From assembly GCF_029589435.1 (NCBI RefSeq), contig NZ_JARRAG010000006.1, positions 1 through 64,000 on the forward strand: 64,000 nt of DNA, read 5' to 3'. The position numbers were made by a program, and so were the translations under genes. The stretch comes from Paludisphaera mucosa (GTDB lineage Bacteria; Planctomycetota; Planctomycetia; Isosphaerales; Isosphaeraceae). Under the pieces are notes generated by a model. The model was given only the letters and a program-made list of their open reading frames with translations. It searched no databases and was not told where the DNA came from. Positions 8,221-17,109 of the stretch are shown here, piece after piece. Every line of letters begins with the position of its first letter. The first letter of the stretch is position 1.

Positions 8221-9687
8221 TCACTCGCTCGCGTCGTCTTGGGGAAGGCCGAGCGTGGTCCTGATGAACGGGTTCCTGATGGAGAGCCGGAAGAGGGACG
8301 CCGCAAGCGACCCTCCCCTGACCGCCGTCTGCTCGTAGACCTTCACGAACTCCGGGTCGGCCGCGGCGACCGCTTCCCGGTCGAGGGCGTCCCGCCCCTC
8401 GGCCGAGAGCCCGTCCCAATATTCGCGGACCTGGGCGTTAGCCTCGTCGCACCGCCTCGCGTGCTCACGCTTCCGCCTGGCCTCCGCGGCCTCGAGCTTC
8501 CGCCGCTCGTTCATTGCCCTCTGCTGCTCGGCCTTCTCGGCCTTCGAGACGAAGCCCTCCGGCCGCGAGTAATCGTCCCGGACGGCCTTGGTCAGGTAGG
8601 CACCGAGATCGAGAATCTTCCTCGTCCCCTTCTTTTTGAGCCAGTCGACCTGTTCGATTTGGGCCCGCACCCGCTCCTCGGGGAAGCCCGTGACGAGCTC
8701 CCTCGCGGTCTTGGAGGACACGCCGCGGGCAACGAGTTCCGACTGCAGCTCGCTCGGCTCTTCCCCATCGCCGACGCCGTCGGCGGGGAGGGCCTGAGGG
8801 GCCGTGACGGGAACTCCGCTCCGCGCGAATGTGACGCTCCATTGGCCCCGGCCCGTCTGGGCGAACCGCTCCTCGGAATCCATCCCCTTCAAGAATCCCG
8901 CCTCCGTGAGCTCGTCGATGGCGGGCTGGAGCTTCTGCTTGAGCCGCCAGCACTCGTAATTGCGGCTCATCCCCACATGCTCGCAGGCGAGCGTCCGGAG
9001 GTCGAAAGTCCACTCGGACTTCTTGTAGAACCGCTTGTCGAGAAACCGGTAGAGCTGCTTCGAAATGGAGCTCTTCAGCGAGAAGTAGACCTTCAGGTCG
9101 AGCTTCTTCAGATTGTTCGCCTGGAAGCTCTTGAAGAACTCGGAACTCCATCGAATCGTCGAGGGGGGCGGGGCGATTTGCCGGGTCCGGCAGCCACGGC
9201 GTTGCTCTTGCTCGATGACGGTCGCCGCCTCGAGAATGTGGAAGCTGTAGTTGCCCTTCGTCTTCGTGTCGTTGTCCCACCAGGACTTCTTGTAGATCAG
9301 CGTGACCCCCACCCAGCGGTTGAGCGACTCGGTAAGCCGCTCGTAGTAAAAGCCCCGGTCGGGCCAGCCAAGGACCTTCATGAGCTCGTATCGCGTGAAG
9401 TGCAGCGTCGTGCTCTCGTAATTGTTCTTCTTCTTCGTGAGGTGCAGCAGGCCGATAATGACGTCGACGTCGAGGGCGGTCGGGAGCCCGAGCAGGTCGC
9501 TCCCGGTGATGGTGACCGTCTCATCCTTGTCGTGGTAGACGACAGTCTTAATACCCGCGGGGGCCCGGTCGGCGAGCAGGGCGATGGGGTATTCGGCGAG
9601 ATTCATCTCGTCCCGACCCTCGCGTTCTCGCGATACGTCCGGGAGAGTCTCGAGAACCGTGGTCTCGCCGACCTGCTCTGGTCCCAT
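8221..9687 (-). CDS. Plasmid replication initiator (RepA, RPA-type family)
   Basis: 488 residues. The N-terminal region (about 35-300) resembles replication initiator protein A of plasmids. It has TALDVDVIIGLLHL, FTRYELMKVLGW, YERLTESLNRWVGVTL and SKQLYRFLDKRFYKK, where paired winged-helix domains are expected to bind iterons. The C-terminal third is charged and coiled-coil-like (KAEKAEQQRAMNERRKLE). ATG at 9687 is preceded by GAGGGA at good spacing; an internal ATG at 9606 is possible. The gene faces away from seven 23-bp iterons (9824-9973), with an inverted repeat between that may mediate autoregulation. Its product should open the origin and set copy number. Confidence 0.85.
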   Translation of the reverse strand: MGPEQVGETTVLETLPDVSREREGRDEMNLAEYPIALLADRAPAGIKTVVYHDKDETVTITGSDLLGLPTALDVDVIIGLLHLTKKKNNYESTTLHFTRYELMKVLGWPDRGFYYERLTESLNRWVGVTLIYKKSWWDNDTKTKGNYSFHILEAATVIEQEQRRGCRTRQIAPPPSTIRWSSEFFKSFQANNLKKLDLKVYFSLKSSISKQLYRFLDKRFYKKSEWTFDLRTLACEHVGMSRNYECWRLKQKLQPAIDELTEAGFLKGMDSEERFAQTGRGQWSVTFARSGVPVTAPQALPADGVGDGEEPSELQSELVARGVSSKTARELVTGFPEERVRAQIEQVDWLKKKGTRKILDLGAYLTKAVRDDYSRPEGFVSKAEKAEQQRAMNERRKLEAAEARRKREHARRCDEANAQVREYWDGLSAEGRDALDREAVAAADPEFVKVYEQTAVRGGSLAASLFRLSIRNPFIRTTLGLPQDDASE

Positions 9688-9715
9688 CCATCCCTCGTAA
9701 TCGAAGAGAAGAAAG

Positions 9716-9739
9716 CAACAACCCTAGGTTTGGTTGTTG
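9716..9739. promoter_or_regulatory. Inverted repeat in the rep leader (possible operator)
   Basis: Arms CAACAACC (9716-9723) and GGTTGTTG (9732-9739) with an 8-base spacer, 29 bases upstream of the rep start. The position suits Rep autorepression or mRNA structure. Confidence 0.5.
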
Positions 9740-9761
9740 TTCTTAGTTATAAGTTGAAGAG

Positions 9762-9788
9762 GTTATAGGTAGGGTGGTCGAAAGTCAA
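9762..9788 (-). promoter_or_regulatory. Candidate rep promoter
   Basis: On the minus strand TTGACT (9783-9788) and TATAAC (9762-9767) are 15 bases apart, shorter than ideal. This is one of the few AT-rich stretches in the window and lies between the iterons and the rep operator-like repeat. Confidence 0.35.
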
Positions 9789-9823
9789 ATAATATCAAGA
9801 GTTTACATCCGAAAAACCTCCCC

Positions 9824-9973
9824 CGTTTTGCGGTAAATCCACACCTCGTTTTGCGGTAAATCCACACCTCGTTTTGCGGTAAGATCACACCTCGTTTTGC
9901 GGCCCCAGCCACCCCCCGTTTTGCGGTATACCACCCTTCGTCTTGCGGTACTTCTACCCTTCATTTTGCGGTA
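9824..9973 (+). repeat. Seven 23-bp iterons (replication origin)
   Basis: The core CGTTTTGCGGTA starts at 9824, 9847, 9870, 9893, 9917, 9939 and 9962, so the period is 22-24 bases, about two helical turns. Copies 1-3 and 5 are exact over the core. Copy 4 ends GGCC, and copies 6-7 each have one change (CGTC, CATT). Inter-core sequence is AAATCCACACCT in the first copies. Regular iterons beside a Rep gene in an AT-richer stretch define an iteron-type oriV. Confidence 0.9.
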
Positions 9974-10168
9974 CGAAATGGACTAACGCTCAAATCCTTT
10001 TCATCTTCCGGGCGATCTTTTCGTTTCCGGCCTCGGGCCTCCCTCTTGCCTCAAGCTGGCCCTTCCAGACCACCCCTCAACTTGCGGTGCTGCGGGGCGG
10101 ACGAACAGGCCTCGCTGCGAGGGCCTGGGAGGGTTTCCACAGGGTCGAGTTTTTCCGGAAAACACGAC

Positions 10169-10402
10169 CTGGTGAAGCAGTTGATAGAGGTGTCGACCGA
10201 TAAAATCCAGCTGGCGTTCACCCGCTACGGCACCTCCAAGTGGGAGACGGCCCTAGCGCAAGCTCGCCGCCTCATGGATTTGGACGACCCCGATGAGCGG
10301 GTCCTCGGCGAGCGACTCAGGGCCGAAGTGATGAAGGAATCTCGTACGAGCCAACGAGGGTGCTCACGACCCTTCGTCGACTTCGCGATCTTCCCTAACT
10401 GA
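10169..10402 (+). CDS. Small unknown ORF next to the origin (low support)
   Basis: The frame after about 10169 reads DLVKQLIEVSTDKIQLAF, then KWETALAQARRLMDLDD and ERVLGERLRAEVMKES. This looks like real, helical protein sequence compared with the Pro/Arg-rich noise around it. I see no ATG with a good ribosome-binding site; the nearest ATG in frame is at 10046, and TTG or GTG starts are possible. It may be a small replicon-maintenance protein or a gene remnant. No family recognised. Confidence 0.3.
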   Translation: MVKQLIEVSTDKIQLAFTRYGTSKWETALAQARRLMDLDDPDERVLGERLRAEVMKESRTSQRGCSRPFVDFAIFPN

Positions 10403-11281
10403 GGCTACACCGTCGCCCGGGTGGGAGAAGGAGTCGGCGAACCTATCGGGCAATCCGTCCAAGAGATCCGCTGAGCCGAAATGCCCGGCCCTCAACTCCA
10501 AGTCCCAGCCCCTGAAGCATGGGCCTGGGAGGCCTCGGAAAATCCAGGACTAAACGCCGCCCCCGAGCTCCAGGTGACTGTCGCCATACGGGTCGAGGGC
10601 GTCGACGCTGTGGCGGTTTCCACCGATGTCGCCGTCGAGGGTACTCGGGTCAGGCTGACACGGGCGATGGCGAGCTCTCGGTTCTTCAGATCCCATGCAC
10701 GCGAATCGTTCCAGACGATCCAGGACGACACAACGCAATGGAGCAGCGGCCAGGCCCGCTGAGCTGCTCGAGCCGCCCCGGTCCCCCCTCCCCAGTCCGC
10801 GGCTTCCTCCAGTTCCACGCCGATCGCGGCGACATTCCGGAACACCGCGGATGAGCGAGGCTCAACATGGTCGCCACAGTATCACGACTCGACGTCGGCA
10901 ACGCCACCTCCATCTCGGGACCGACGTCAGCCAAGTGCACAACCCGGGCACCAGGACGCGTCAGCTCGGGTGGGACGTCTAATTCGCCGTTGACGAGTCG
11001 TTCTCACCGGCCTGCTGCGTGGAAATGTCGAGCAGGTTCAATCCAGGGCCGCGAGGGGTCGTGGCGGAGCATTAACACGTCGGGAGCGAATGTTGAGCGT
11101 CCGCCTGGACGAAGGGTCGGCCGCCGTCGACCTTGCAGTCGGGGCCGGGGACTGCCGGCTGGACTGCCGAGGACCCGAGCCGCGGTCGCACGCTGAAGAT
11201 AACGGTCTCCGAGGCCGCGAAGCCGCCCGCCGCCGCGAGCCGTAAATCCTGACCGGGTCGGTTGATGAGTCGATCGCACGG

Positions 11282-11333
11282 GTCGTTTGAATTCGAGGTG
11301 GTCGTATCCACCACCAGGGCGAATTCAAACGAC
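11282..11333. repeat. Long hairpin: perfect 14-bp inverted repeat with nested stem
   Basis: Arms 11282-11295 and 11320-11333 are perfect reverse complements containing GAATTC. Between them a second stem GGTGG/CCACC is nested. It lies just outside the terminator of the recombinase gene. It could be an end or recombination site of the GC-rich module, or a bidirectional transcription barrier. Confidence 0.65.
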
Positions 11334-11365
11334 GCCGGGATTGCGGATCGACGTGGCCGAGGGCT

Positions 11366-11413
11366 AAGGAAAAGCCGCAGGGCGCCGGGGTCGAAGCCCC
11401 GGCGCCCTGCGGC
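11366..11413 (-). terminator. Intrinsic terminator of the recombinase gene
   Basis: A perfect 17-bp GC-rich stem (11397-11413 with 11374-11390) and a 6-base loop are followed on the minus strand by TTTTCCTTA. It lies 27 bases after the recombinase stop, the textbook position and orientation for Rho-independent termination. Confidence 0.8.
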
Positions 11414-11439
11414 GGGTCGGGCCGGCGAGGGCCCCGGGA

Positions 11440-13650
11440 TCAGGCCGGCGAGGGCCGAGGGCCGTCGTCGGCGGGCTTCGGGGCGTATCGGCCCAGCAGC
11501 TTGCGACGCGTGCGGCCGTCCGGCACGGCCCTGCCCAGCAGGCCGCATCCGTGCCTGATCGCCTTGGCGGCCGTGTTGCGGTCGCACCCCAGCCGGGCCG
11601 CGACCTCGTCGTACAGCAGCCCCCGGTCGTAGAGCCGGACGGCCTCGTCGGCCATCCGCATGAACGCCGGCGGCTCGAGCGTCCTCTGCGCCGGCGTCAG
11701 CGCGGAGCGGCGGGAACGCCCGTCCGGCGGCTCCAGGCCGCGGACGCGATGCCAGGCCGCCAGGGCCTTGGAGGCCAGCTTGTGGTGGATGCCCAGGCGG
11801 GCCCCGATCTCCTTGTACAGCAGGCCCTGGTCGTACAGCTCCTTGACCGCGTCGGCGTGGGCCTCGCACGGCGCCGGCGCGCGGAAGTCGATCGCGACCG
11901 CCTGCCCCGCCGCGTCCGCGTCCGGGCCCGGGACGCCCGGCAGGCGGAGGCGGAACGTCCCCCTGAGCCAGCCCCGCTTGATCTCGCGGCCGCCCGCCTG
12001 GACCAGGTCGACGCGGCCCCCGGTGAGCATGTCGACGACCTCCCGGACCTCGAGGTCGTCGAAGGCGTCGCCCCCCGCGGCGGCCTCCTCAAGGATCGCG
12101 CCCAGCCGCGCGAGCAGCTCGCGCGCGCCGCCCTCGTCGGGGACCTCGACCGGCCGGCCGGCGTCGGCCTCCAGGCCGGCGAGCTCGGCGGCGGCGGCCT
12201 CGCGCTCGCGCCGCAGCGCCTGCAGCCTCTTCGTGGACTCGCGGACGTCGCGGTCGCCGAGCCCGAGGTTGTCCATCAGGAGCCCGATCCGCCGCGTCAG
12301 CGAGCCGTCCCGCGCCCGCAGCTCGTCGAGGCGGGCCGGGTCGGGGGCCTGCAGCGCGGCCGCCGCGGCGCGGCAGGCCGCCGCGACCTCCGCCGCCAGG
12401 CCCTCGTCCGCCCGGAGTCGGCGGGCCAGGGTGGCGCAGATCAGGCGCAGGGCCAGGCCCCGGTTGAGGACCGAGCAGAGGGGCTTCAGGGCCCTCCCCG
12501 TCGCCTGGCAGTCCTTGCAGATGAGCATCTTGCCGTGGTCGCCGCCCGAGTACATCATGCGGCCGTGCGCGGCGCAGAAGAACAGGCCGCCCAGGGCCCT
12601 GGGCCGGGAGCGGCCGTCGCCGTCGCGGGGCTTGCGGCCGGCGGCGCGGCGGTCCCCCTCGCCGAGCCGGACCTGGGCCCGCAGCCAGAGGTCGTCGGGG
12701 ACGATCCGCAGGGGCTCCCACTGGGCCGACATCAGCGGCTCGTCCCTGCGGACCTGGACGACGTAGTCCTCCCGGCCCTTGTAGACGGACTGGTAGCGGC
12801 CGTACTCCCACGCCCCCCGGTAACGGCCGTTGGCCAGGAGCCGGCGGACCGACGCCTGGGACCAGCCGGCCAGCAGCCTGGAGTTGAGGGCGGCCCGCGG
12901 CTCGCCGTTGAGGCGGCGCGCGACCTCGGCGATCGAGACGCCGTCGCGGGCGTACCATTCGAAGGCCCGGGCCACCCAGGGGGCGGCCTCGGGGTCGACC
13001 TCGTAGACGCGGGCGGGCAGGCCTTTCTTGGTGAGGAGGCCCTCGAGCTCGCGGCCGCGGTAGCCGAAGGTCACCGCGCCGTGGACCCTGCCCAGCGCGA
13101 AGAGGCCCTCCTGGCCGGCGCGGACGTGGGCGGAGGCCGAGGCCACGACGACCTCGTCGACCATGGCGTGGGCCTGCAGCATCAGGGACCAGCGCCCGGC
13201 GTCGGCCGTGTCGACGCCGGTCGAGGTGAAGACGCAGCGCACGCCGCGTTCGACGATCTCCTCGTGGACGAACTGCAGCGCCCGGTAGACCTTGCGCGCG
13301 AGCCGGTTGGTGGAGAAGATCAGGACGATCTGCACGGCCCCGCCCCGGGCCAGGAGGGCGCGGAGGCGGTCGAGGCCGGGGCGGCGGTCCTTGCAGCCCC
13401 GGACGGCGGCGTCGTGATGGACGTGCTCGCGGGGCACGAAGACCTTCAGCTTGAGGGCCGCCTCGAGGACGGCCCTGACCTGGTCGCCGATGCTGCCCTG
13501 GGTCCTGGTGGAATAGCGCGCGTAGATCGCGCCGACGAGCTCGCACTCGTCGCGGGGGAGCCGGCGGTGGGCGTCGGCGATCAGGCCGTCGATCTCGAGG
13601 TCGACGTCGCGGGGGGCGTGGGGCCCGTCCGGGGATGCTGGGCGGCGCAT
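11440..13650 (-). CDS. Large serine recombinase with two C-terminal HTH repeats
   Basis: 736 residues. The resolvase domain (about 38-190) has the nucleophile Ser in AIYARYSTRTQGS and the motif FSTNRLARKVYRA. The recombinase domain (about 200-330) has VTFGYRGRE and VRRLLANGRYRGAWEYG. A reduced zinc-ribbon (GLFFCAAHGRMM...LICKDC) and a long coiled coil follow. The C-terminus carries two similar HTH units (YDQGLLYKEIGARLGIHHKLASKAL and YDRGLLYDEVAARLGCDRNTAAKAI), an unusual addition. AAGGAG stands 8 bases before ATG 13650. It is last in a row of four minus-strand genes of extreme GC content and presumably mobilises them. Distinct from the recombinases at 233 and 40098. Confidence 0.9.
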   Translation of the reverse strand: MRRPASPDGPHAPRDVDLEIDGLIADAHRRLPRDECELVGAIYARYSTRTQGSIGDQVRAVLEAALKLKVFVPREHVHHDAAVRGCKDRRPGLDRLRALLARGGAVQIVLIFSTNRLARKVYRALQFVHEEIVERGVRCVFTSTGVDTADAGRWSLMLQAHAMVDEVVVASASAHVRAGQEGLFALGRVHGAVTFGYRGRELEGLLTKKGLPARVYEVDPEAAPWVARAFEWYARDGVSIAEVARRLNGEPRAALNSRLLAGWSQASVRRLLANGRYRGAWEYGRYQSVYKGREDYVVQVRRDEPLMSAQWEPLRIVPDDLWLRAQVRLGEGDRRAAGRKPRDGDGRSRPRALGGLFFCAAHGRMMYSGGDHGKMLICKDCQATGRALKPLCSVLNRGLALRLICATLARRLRADEGLAAEVAAACRAAAAALQAPDPARLDELRARDGSLTRRIGLLMDNLGLGDRDVRESTKRLQALRREREAAAAELAGLEADAGRPVEVPDEGGARELLARLGAILEEAAAGGDAFDDLEVREVVDMLTGGRVDLVQAGGREIKRGWLRGTFRLRLPGVPGPDADAAGQAVAIDFRAPAPCEAHADAVKELYDQGLLYKEIGARLGIHHKLASKALAAWHRVRGLEPPDGRSRRSALTPAQRTLEPPAFMRMADEAVRLYDRGLLYDEVAARLGCDRNTAAKAIRHGCGLLGRAVPDGRTRRKLLGRYAPKPADDGPRPSPA

Positions 13651-13878
13651 GTCGTTTCTCCTTGATGTCGGGCGGGTCCGTGCGCGTCCGGAAGGGGTCG
13701 CGCCCCGGAATTCGCCGAGCGGCGGGCCCGAGGCCCCGCCCGACGCGCCGATCTTCGCAGGGCGCGCGCAACGGTACGGGGCCCCGAGATCCGGATTCTC
13801 GGGGCCCCGCGGGATTCCGATCTGCGAGGGCGGGCGCGACGGCGCCGGGGGCCTCCCGGCGGGCGGGGGGATCCGGCG

Positions 13879-14919
13879 TCAGGGGCGGGCGTCGGGGGGG
13901 GGCGTCGGGGTCGCGGGCCTACGCCTGAGGCGGGCGGAGGCCGCCTTGCGCCACTTGCGGACCCGGCCCTCGCTCAGGCGGAGCGACCCGGCCAGGCCGC
14001 GGACGAGGTCGGCGACGAACCCCGAGGTCCGCCTCGCCGTCCGATAGCGCGCCGAGGCGACGCGCTCCCAGTGCAGGATCTCGAACATGCGCGCCATCCC
14101 CGCGCGGCCGGGGGGGCCCGCGGCGGCGTCGGCGAGGCCGGAGGCGAGGGCCTGCGCGCGATGCGCCCGGCGGAGCTCCCGGGGCAGGCGCGCGTCGCCG
14201 TCGAGGTCGTGGTGGATCGGGATGAAGGCGTAGACGCCGCGAGGGCGCGGCGCGGTCGACGCGGGCGGGGCGCCCGAGACGACGGGGCCCAGGGGCACGG
14301 GCAGGTCCCACGTCGCGGCCCCCGCGAGCGCCCAGCGGTCGCAGAATCCGGCGAAGGCCGTCGCGAAGGCGGCCCCCGGCCCCGGCGGCCCCGGGTCGAG
14401 GCCGTCGCGACGGATCGGGAACCGGGGCCGGGCGTCCTCCGGCAGGGCGGCCCATCGGGCCCGCTGGGCCTCGAAGTCCCGGACGAAGGCCGGGTCGGTG
14501 ACCAGCCGCGCCGCGCAGGCCTTGAGGCGGAGGTCGGCGTCCCCGAGGCGGCGGCCGTCGGCCGTCGAGTCCCTCGATCGGACCGAGGGGCGGGCGGCCG
14601 GCTCGGCGGAGCCGGGGGCGAGGAATGGATAGGCGACGGGAGTCCCGTCGTGGTGGAAGCCCGCGGCGGAGGCGCGCGCGCACAGCCGGCCGAGCGCCAG
14701 TTCGGCCGCCTGGGCGGCGTCGTCGATATGCTTGGCGGCCCACAGAGTATCGATCAGGACCTTGGGGAGGCGGTACACGGGTTCGCCCCGCGGCAGCCCT
14801 TCCAGCCAGGACGCATGGTCCTCGCGGAATTGGGCCCATCGGCGAGGGATCGAAGGGTCGGGGGCGGGGGGCCGCCGGGGGCGTCCCGGGGCCGGCTCAT
14901 CCGGGGGGGCGGCGCTCAT
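13879..14919 (-). CDS. Unknown protein of the GC-rich recombinase module
   Basis: 346 residues, no recognised family. A Pro/Arg-rich N-terminus precedes WAQFREDHASWLEGLPRGE and VLIDTLWAAKHIDDAAQAAEL. The middle is predicted mixed alpha/beta, with GVYAFIPIHHDLDGDARLP. The C-terminal FVADLVRGLAGSLRLSEGRVRKWRKAASA looks like a helix-turn-helix. Codon bias towards G/C in third positions supports coding on this strand. The start overlaps the end of the small upstream gene by 23 bases, suggesting coupling. It may be an accessory DNA-binding factor of the recombinase, but this is inference from context only. Confidence 0.6.
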   Translation of the reverse strand: MSAAPPDEPAPGRPRRPPAPDPSIPRRWAQFREDHASWLEGLPRGEPVYRLPKVLIDTLWAAKHIDDAAQAAELALGRLCARASAAGFHHDGTPVAYPFLAPGSAEPAARPSVRSRDSTADGRRLGDADLRLKACAARLVTDPAFVRDFEAQRARWAALPEDARPRFPIRRDGLDPGPPGPGAAFATAFAGFCDRWALAGAATWDLPVPLGPVVSGAPPASTAPRPRGVYAFIPIHHDLDGDARLPRELRRAHRAQALASGLADAAAGPPGRAGMARMFEILHWERVASARYRTARRTSGFVADLVRGLAGSLRLSEGRVRKWRKAASARLRRRPATPTPPPDARP

Positions 14920-15130
14920 GGTCGGCGGTCCTCGCGGCCTCGGGCCCGCCGGCGGGGGGCCGGCCCCCCTCCTCGCGGCGTTCGAGCAGCCAGCGGCGGG
15001 CGAGGATCCGGCCCAGGAGCCGGACCAGGCGCTCGCGCCGCGGGTCGGCCGCGTCGGTCGGGGAGGGGGGGGCCGGCCGGGGCGCGGCGTCGGACGTGTC
15101 CGGGGCGTTCGCGTCGAAGGGGGATTCCAT
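14897..15130 (-). CDS. Small unknown protein of the GC-rich recombinase module
   Basis: 77 residues from ATG 15130 (MESPFDANAPDTSD). The coding strand has GAGGAG 8 bases upstream, a good ribosome-binding site. The first 30 residues are acidic and Pro-rich. The core ERLVRLLGRILARRWLLERR is a strongly basic amphipathic helix, and the tail is disordered. It overlaps the next gene. Size and charge pattern would suit a small DNA-binding or directionality-type factor, but no family is recognised. Confidence 0.55.
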   Translation of the reverse strand: MESPFDANAPDTSDAAPRPAPPSPTDAADPRRERLVRLLGRILARRWLLERREEGGRPPAGGPEAARTADHERRPPG

Positions 15131-15423
15131 CGGGATGCTCCTCGGGGATGGGACGCCGCCCGTGCGGCCCGCGCCCCGGGCGGGGCGGTCCGGGTCGCGG
15201 GGCGGGGCCCTTCTCATGGATCTCTGAATACGCCGCGGAAAGGGCTGCGATCGAGCGGCGTCCGGCCGTCGCGGAGGATGACGCGCGGCGCGCCCGATCA
15301 TGGGTGCGGGCGGGCCGGGCCGTCAAGCTCGGCCCGTGGGACGATCCGGACGCCGCGGGCGGGCCCTCGAGGGCCCGCGCCCGCGCGATCCTCTCTTCGA
15401 CGCCCGAGAAAGGGCGGGGGGCT

Positions 15424-16530
15424 TCACGACGCGGCGGCGAGCATGGCGACGTCGGCCCCCTCCCCGTGCCCGAGCTCCGCGGCCTCGGCGGGCGCGGGGG
15501 CGGCGAGGCCGCGGAGGTCCCAGCCGCGGCGGTGCAGGTCTTCGAGCTCGGCCGCCGGGAACCACGCCGGCCGCGGCTGGGTCGAGGCGACGATCGGCCG
15601 GAGGGGGTCGAGCAGGGCCGCCATGAGGTCGGCCGGCGCGTACGCGACCCGGGCCGAGAGCCGCCCGCGCATCGCCTCGCAGAGCGCGAGGCGGTCCCCG
15701 GGCGTGAACTCGGCGGCGTCGGCCAGCCGGGCCGCCGCGGCGTCGACCCGGGCGCGGTCGTCGCGGCGGTCGCGCGGCCCCAGCAGGCCGAATCGTTTGT
15801 AGATCTCGAGGGCCGGGTTCGCCGCCTCGAGCCCGCCCAGCCGCGCGGTCGCGGCGTAGACCGCCGCGCCGCCCGGGGGGCGGAGGGGCCGCCCGCCTTC
15901 CACTTCGATCGCGCCCGGGGCCCCCTCGGCGGACGAGGACAAGTACTCGACCGGATAGAGGAAGCGGTCCCGCCGGCCCGGGATCCGGAGCACAGTGGGG
16001 ACGCCCTCCCAGGCCTCGCGGACCTGGGCGGGGGCGGGGTCGTCGCCGAAGGCCCGGGCGAGCCGCGCGGCGAACCCGGCCGAGCGCCGGGCCCGGACGC
16101 GGGCCGGGTAGCCCAGGTACGTCCTGGGGATCGGCGGGGCCGCGGCCGGGGCCGAGGGCCGGCGGCGGGCGATCATGTCGGCGACGCGGCGGGCCAGGTC
16201 GCCCAGCGGCGAGTCGTCGGCCCGGAGGGAGGCCGGCGAGCGGTCGCGCAGGGAGAGGTCCCAGGCCCCCTGGACGTCGTCGGCCCCGAGCGCGACGAGG
16301 CCGGCGGCGTCGTCGACGCGGGGCTGCAGGCAGGCCAGGATCGGCCGGCCGCCGGCCTCGCGGACGAGCCAGAGCCGCAGGTCGGCCGCGCGTTCGAACG
16401 GGCCGCCGAAGCGGGGGGCGTCCCACCGCGTCCAGACCGCGGCCGCCAGGCCGGCGGCCTTTTCGCGCCGGCGGGGGTCGGCGAAGGAGAAGTCGGAGGC
16501 GTCGCTGCGGATCCGGGTCTTGCGGGGCAT
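15424..16530 (-). CDS. Unknown protein, first gene of the GC-rich recombinase module
   Basis: 368 residues from ATG 16530 (MPRKTRIRSDASDFSFADP), with GAAAGG upstream. The first 130 residues are mixed (AADLRLWLVREAGGRPILACLQPRV). A later segment reads VREAWEGVPTVLRIPGRRDRFLYPVEYL, then a helical C-terminus with FTPGDRLALCEAMRGRLSARVAY and AELEDLHRRGWDLRGL. I recognise no family. Reading extends 156 codons upstream of this ATG without a stop, but that part is low-complexity Arg/Pro and is taken as noncoding. It lies about 290 bases before the next gene, same strand, so probably one transcription unit. Confidence 0.55.
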   Translation of the reverse strand: MPRKTRIRSDASDFSFADPRRREKAAGLAAAVWTRWDAPRFGGPFERAADLRLWLVREAGGRPILACLQPRVDDAAGLVALGADDVQGAWDLSLRDRSPASLRADDSPLGDLARRVADMIARRRPSAPAAAPPIPRTYLGYPARVRARRSAGFAARLARAFGDDPAPAQVREAWEGVPTVLRIPGRRDRFLYPVEYLSSSAEGAPGAIEVEGGRPLRPPGGAAVYAATARLGGLEAANPALEIYKRFGLLGPRDRRDDRARVDAAAARLADAAEFTPGDRLALCEAMRGRLSARVAYAPADLMAALLDPLRPIVASTQPRPAWFPAAELEDLHRRGWDLRGLAAPAPAEAAELGHGEGADVAMLAAAS

Positions 16531-17109
16531 CGTCGGGCCTTTCGTCCGAGGGTGTGGTCGTCCAGGAGCGTCCCCTAAGGAGCACCAATCCTCTATGACG
16601 CGGAAACGGCCTCGATTCAGGCCCCGCGGCTCGCCGGCCCGGGCCCGCCGCGACGTCCGAAGCGAGGGCGTGGAGGCCTGCTTTCGGACGCGGCCCGGCA
16701 GCCGCGGCCGCGCCCCCCCGCGACGCGCGGGATTCGCCGCCGCGGCCGTCATGCGGGATCGACTTGATTCCTGGGGATCAAGGGCCGCCCGCGATCGGGC
16801 CCGCCGCGGGGTCGGAATCGGAGGCCGAGACGATCGATTCCGAGAGCGCCGGAGGGGGACGCGGAGGCCGCCCGCCGGGGCCGACCGGCGCGCCCTCGGC
16901 CCCGGCGGGCGACCTCGCCACGCTCGAGGATCGCCCGGCGAGGGCGCCCTCGCCGGGCCGCCGGTCGTCCCGCGCGGGGGCGGGCCCTCCGCCGTCATGG
17001 GCGTGGCCCGGTCCCGGGCCGCTGGATCGCCCCAGGATGACCTGCTCCCACCAGGCTGGTCGGTCTGGTATGAGAGTCATTCTCGCTCGTGAGCGCAGGA
17101 GGACTTTCG
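16531..17109. other. GC-rich upstream region of the recombinase module
   Basis: No gene supported. All frames here are long and Arg/Pro/Gly-rich because stop codons are rare at this GC content. The module promoter should lie near 16540-16620, where an AT-richer patch (around 16580-16600) occurs, but no clear boxes are seen. Confidence 0.35.

Larger units (their letters stand above)
9974..11365. other. Long stretch without a clear gene, right of the origin
   Basis: A possible degenerate iteron (AACTTGCGGTGC) lies near 10079. A plus-strand frame ending at 10402 holds a helical, protein-like segment and is listed separately. The other open frames to 11365 lack recognisable motifs and ribosome-binding sites. 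A long hairpin lies at 11282-11333. Confidence 0.4.

Noticed and set aside
9824-9973. CRISPR-like short regular repeats
   Set aside because: The 23-bp period has no variable spacers, and the repeats sit beside a rep gene, so they are iterons. No cas genes in the window.
10481-10762. Possible small gene right of the origin
   Set aside because: No ribosome-binding site, no recognised motif, and equal-quality frames exist on the other strand.
11551-13665. Long plus-strand open frame (about 700 codons) antisense to the recombinase gene
   Set aside because: Ala/Gly/Pro/Arg-rich noise that mirrors the codon bias of the true minus-strand gene. No motifs or ribosome-binding site.
14071-16578. 835-codon plus-strand open frame over the GC-rich module
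   Set aside because: Stops are rare at this GC content. The composition is low-complexity, and the minus-strand genes have ribosome-binding sites and coherent domains.
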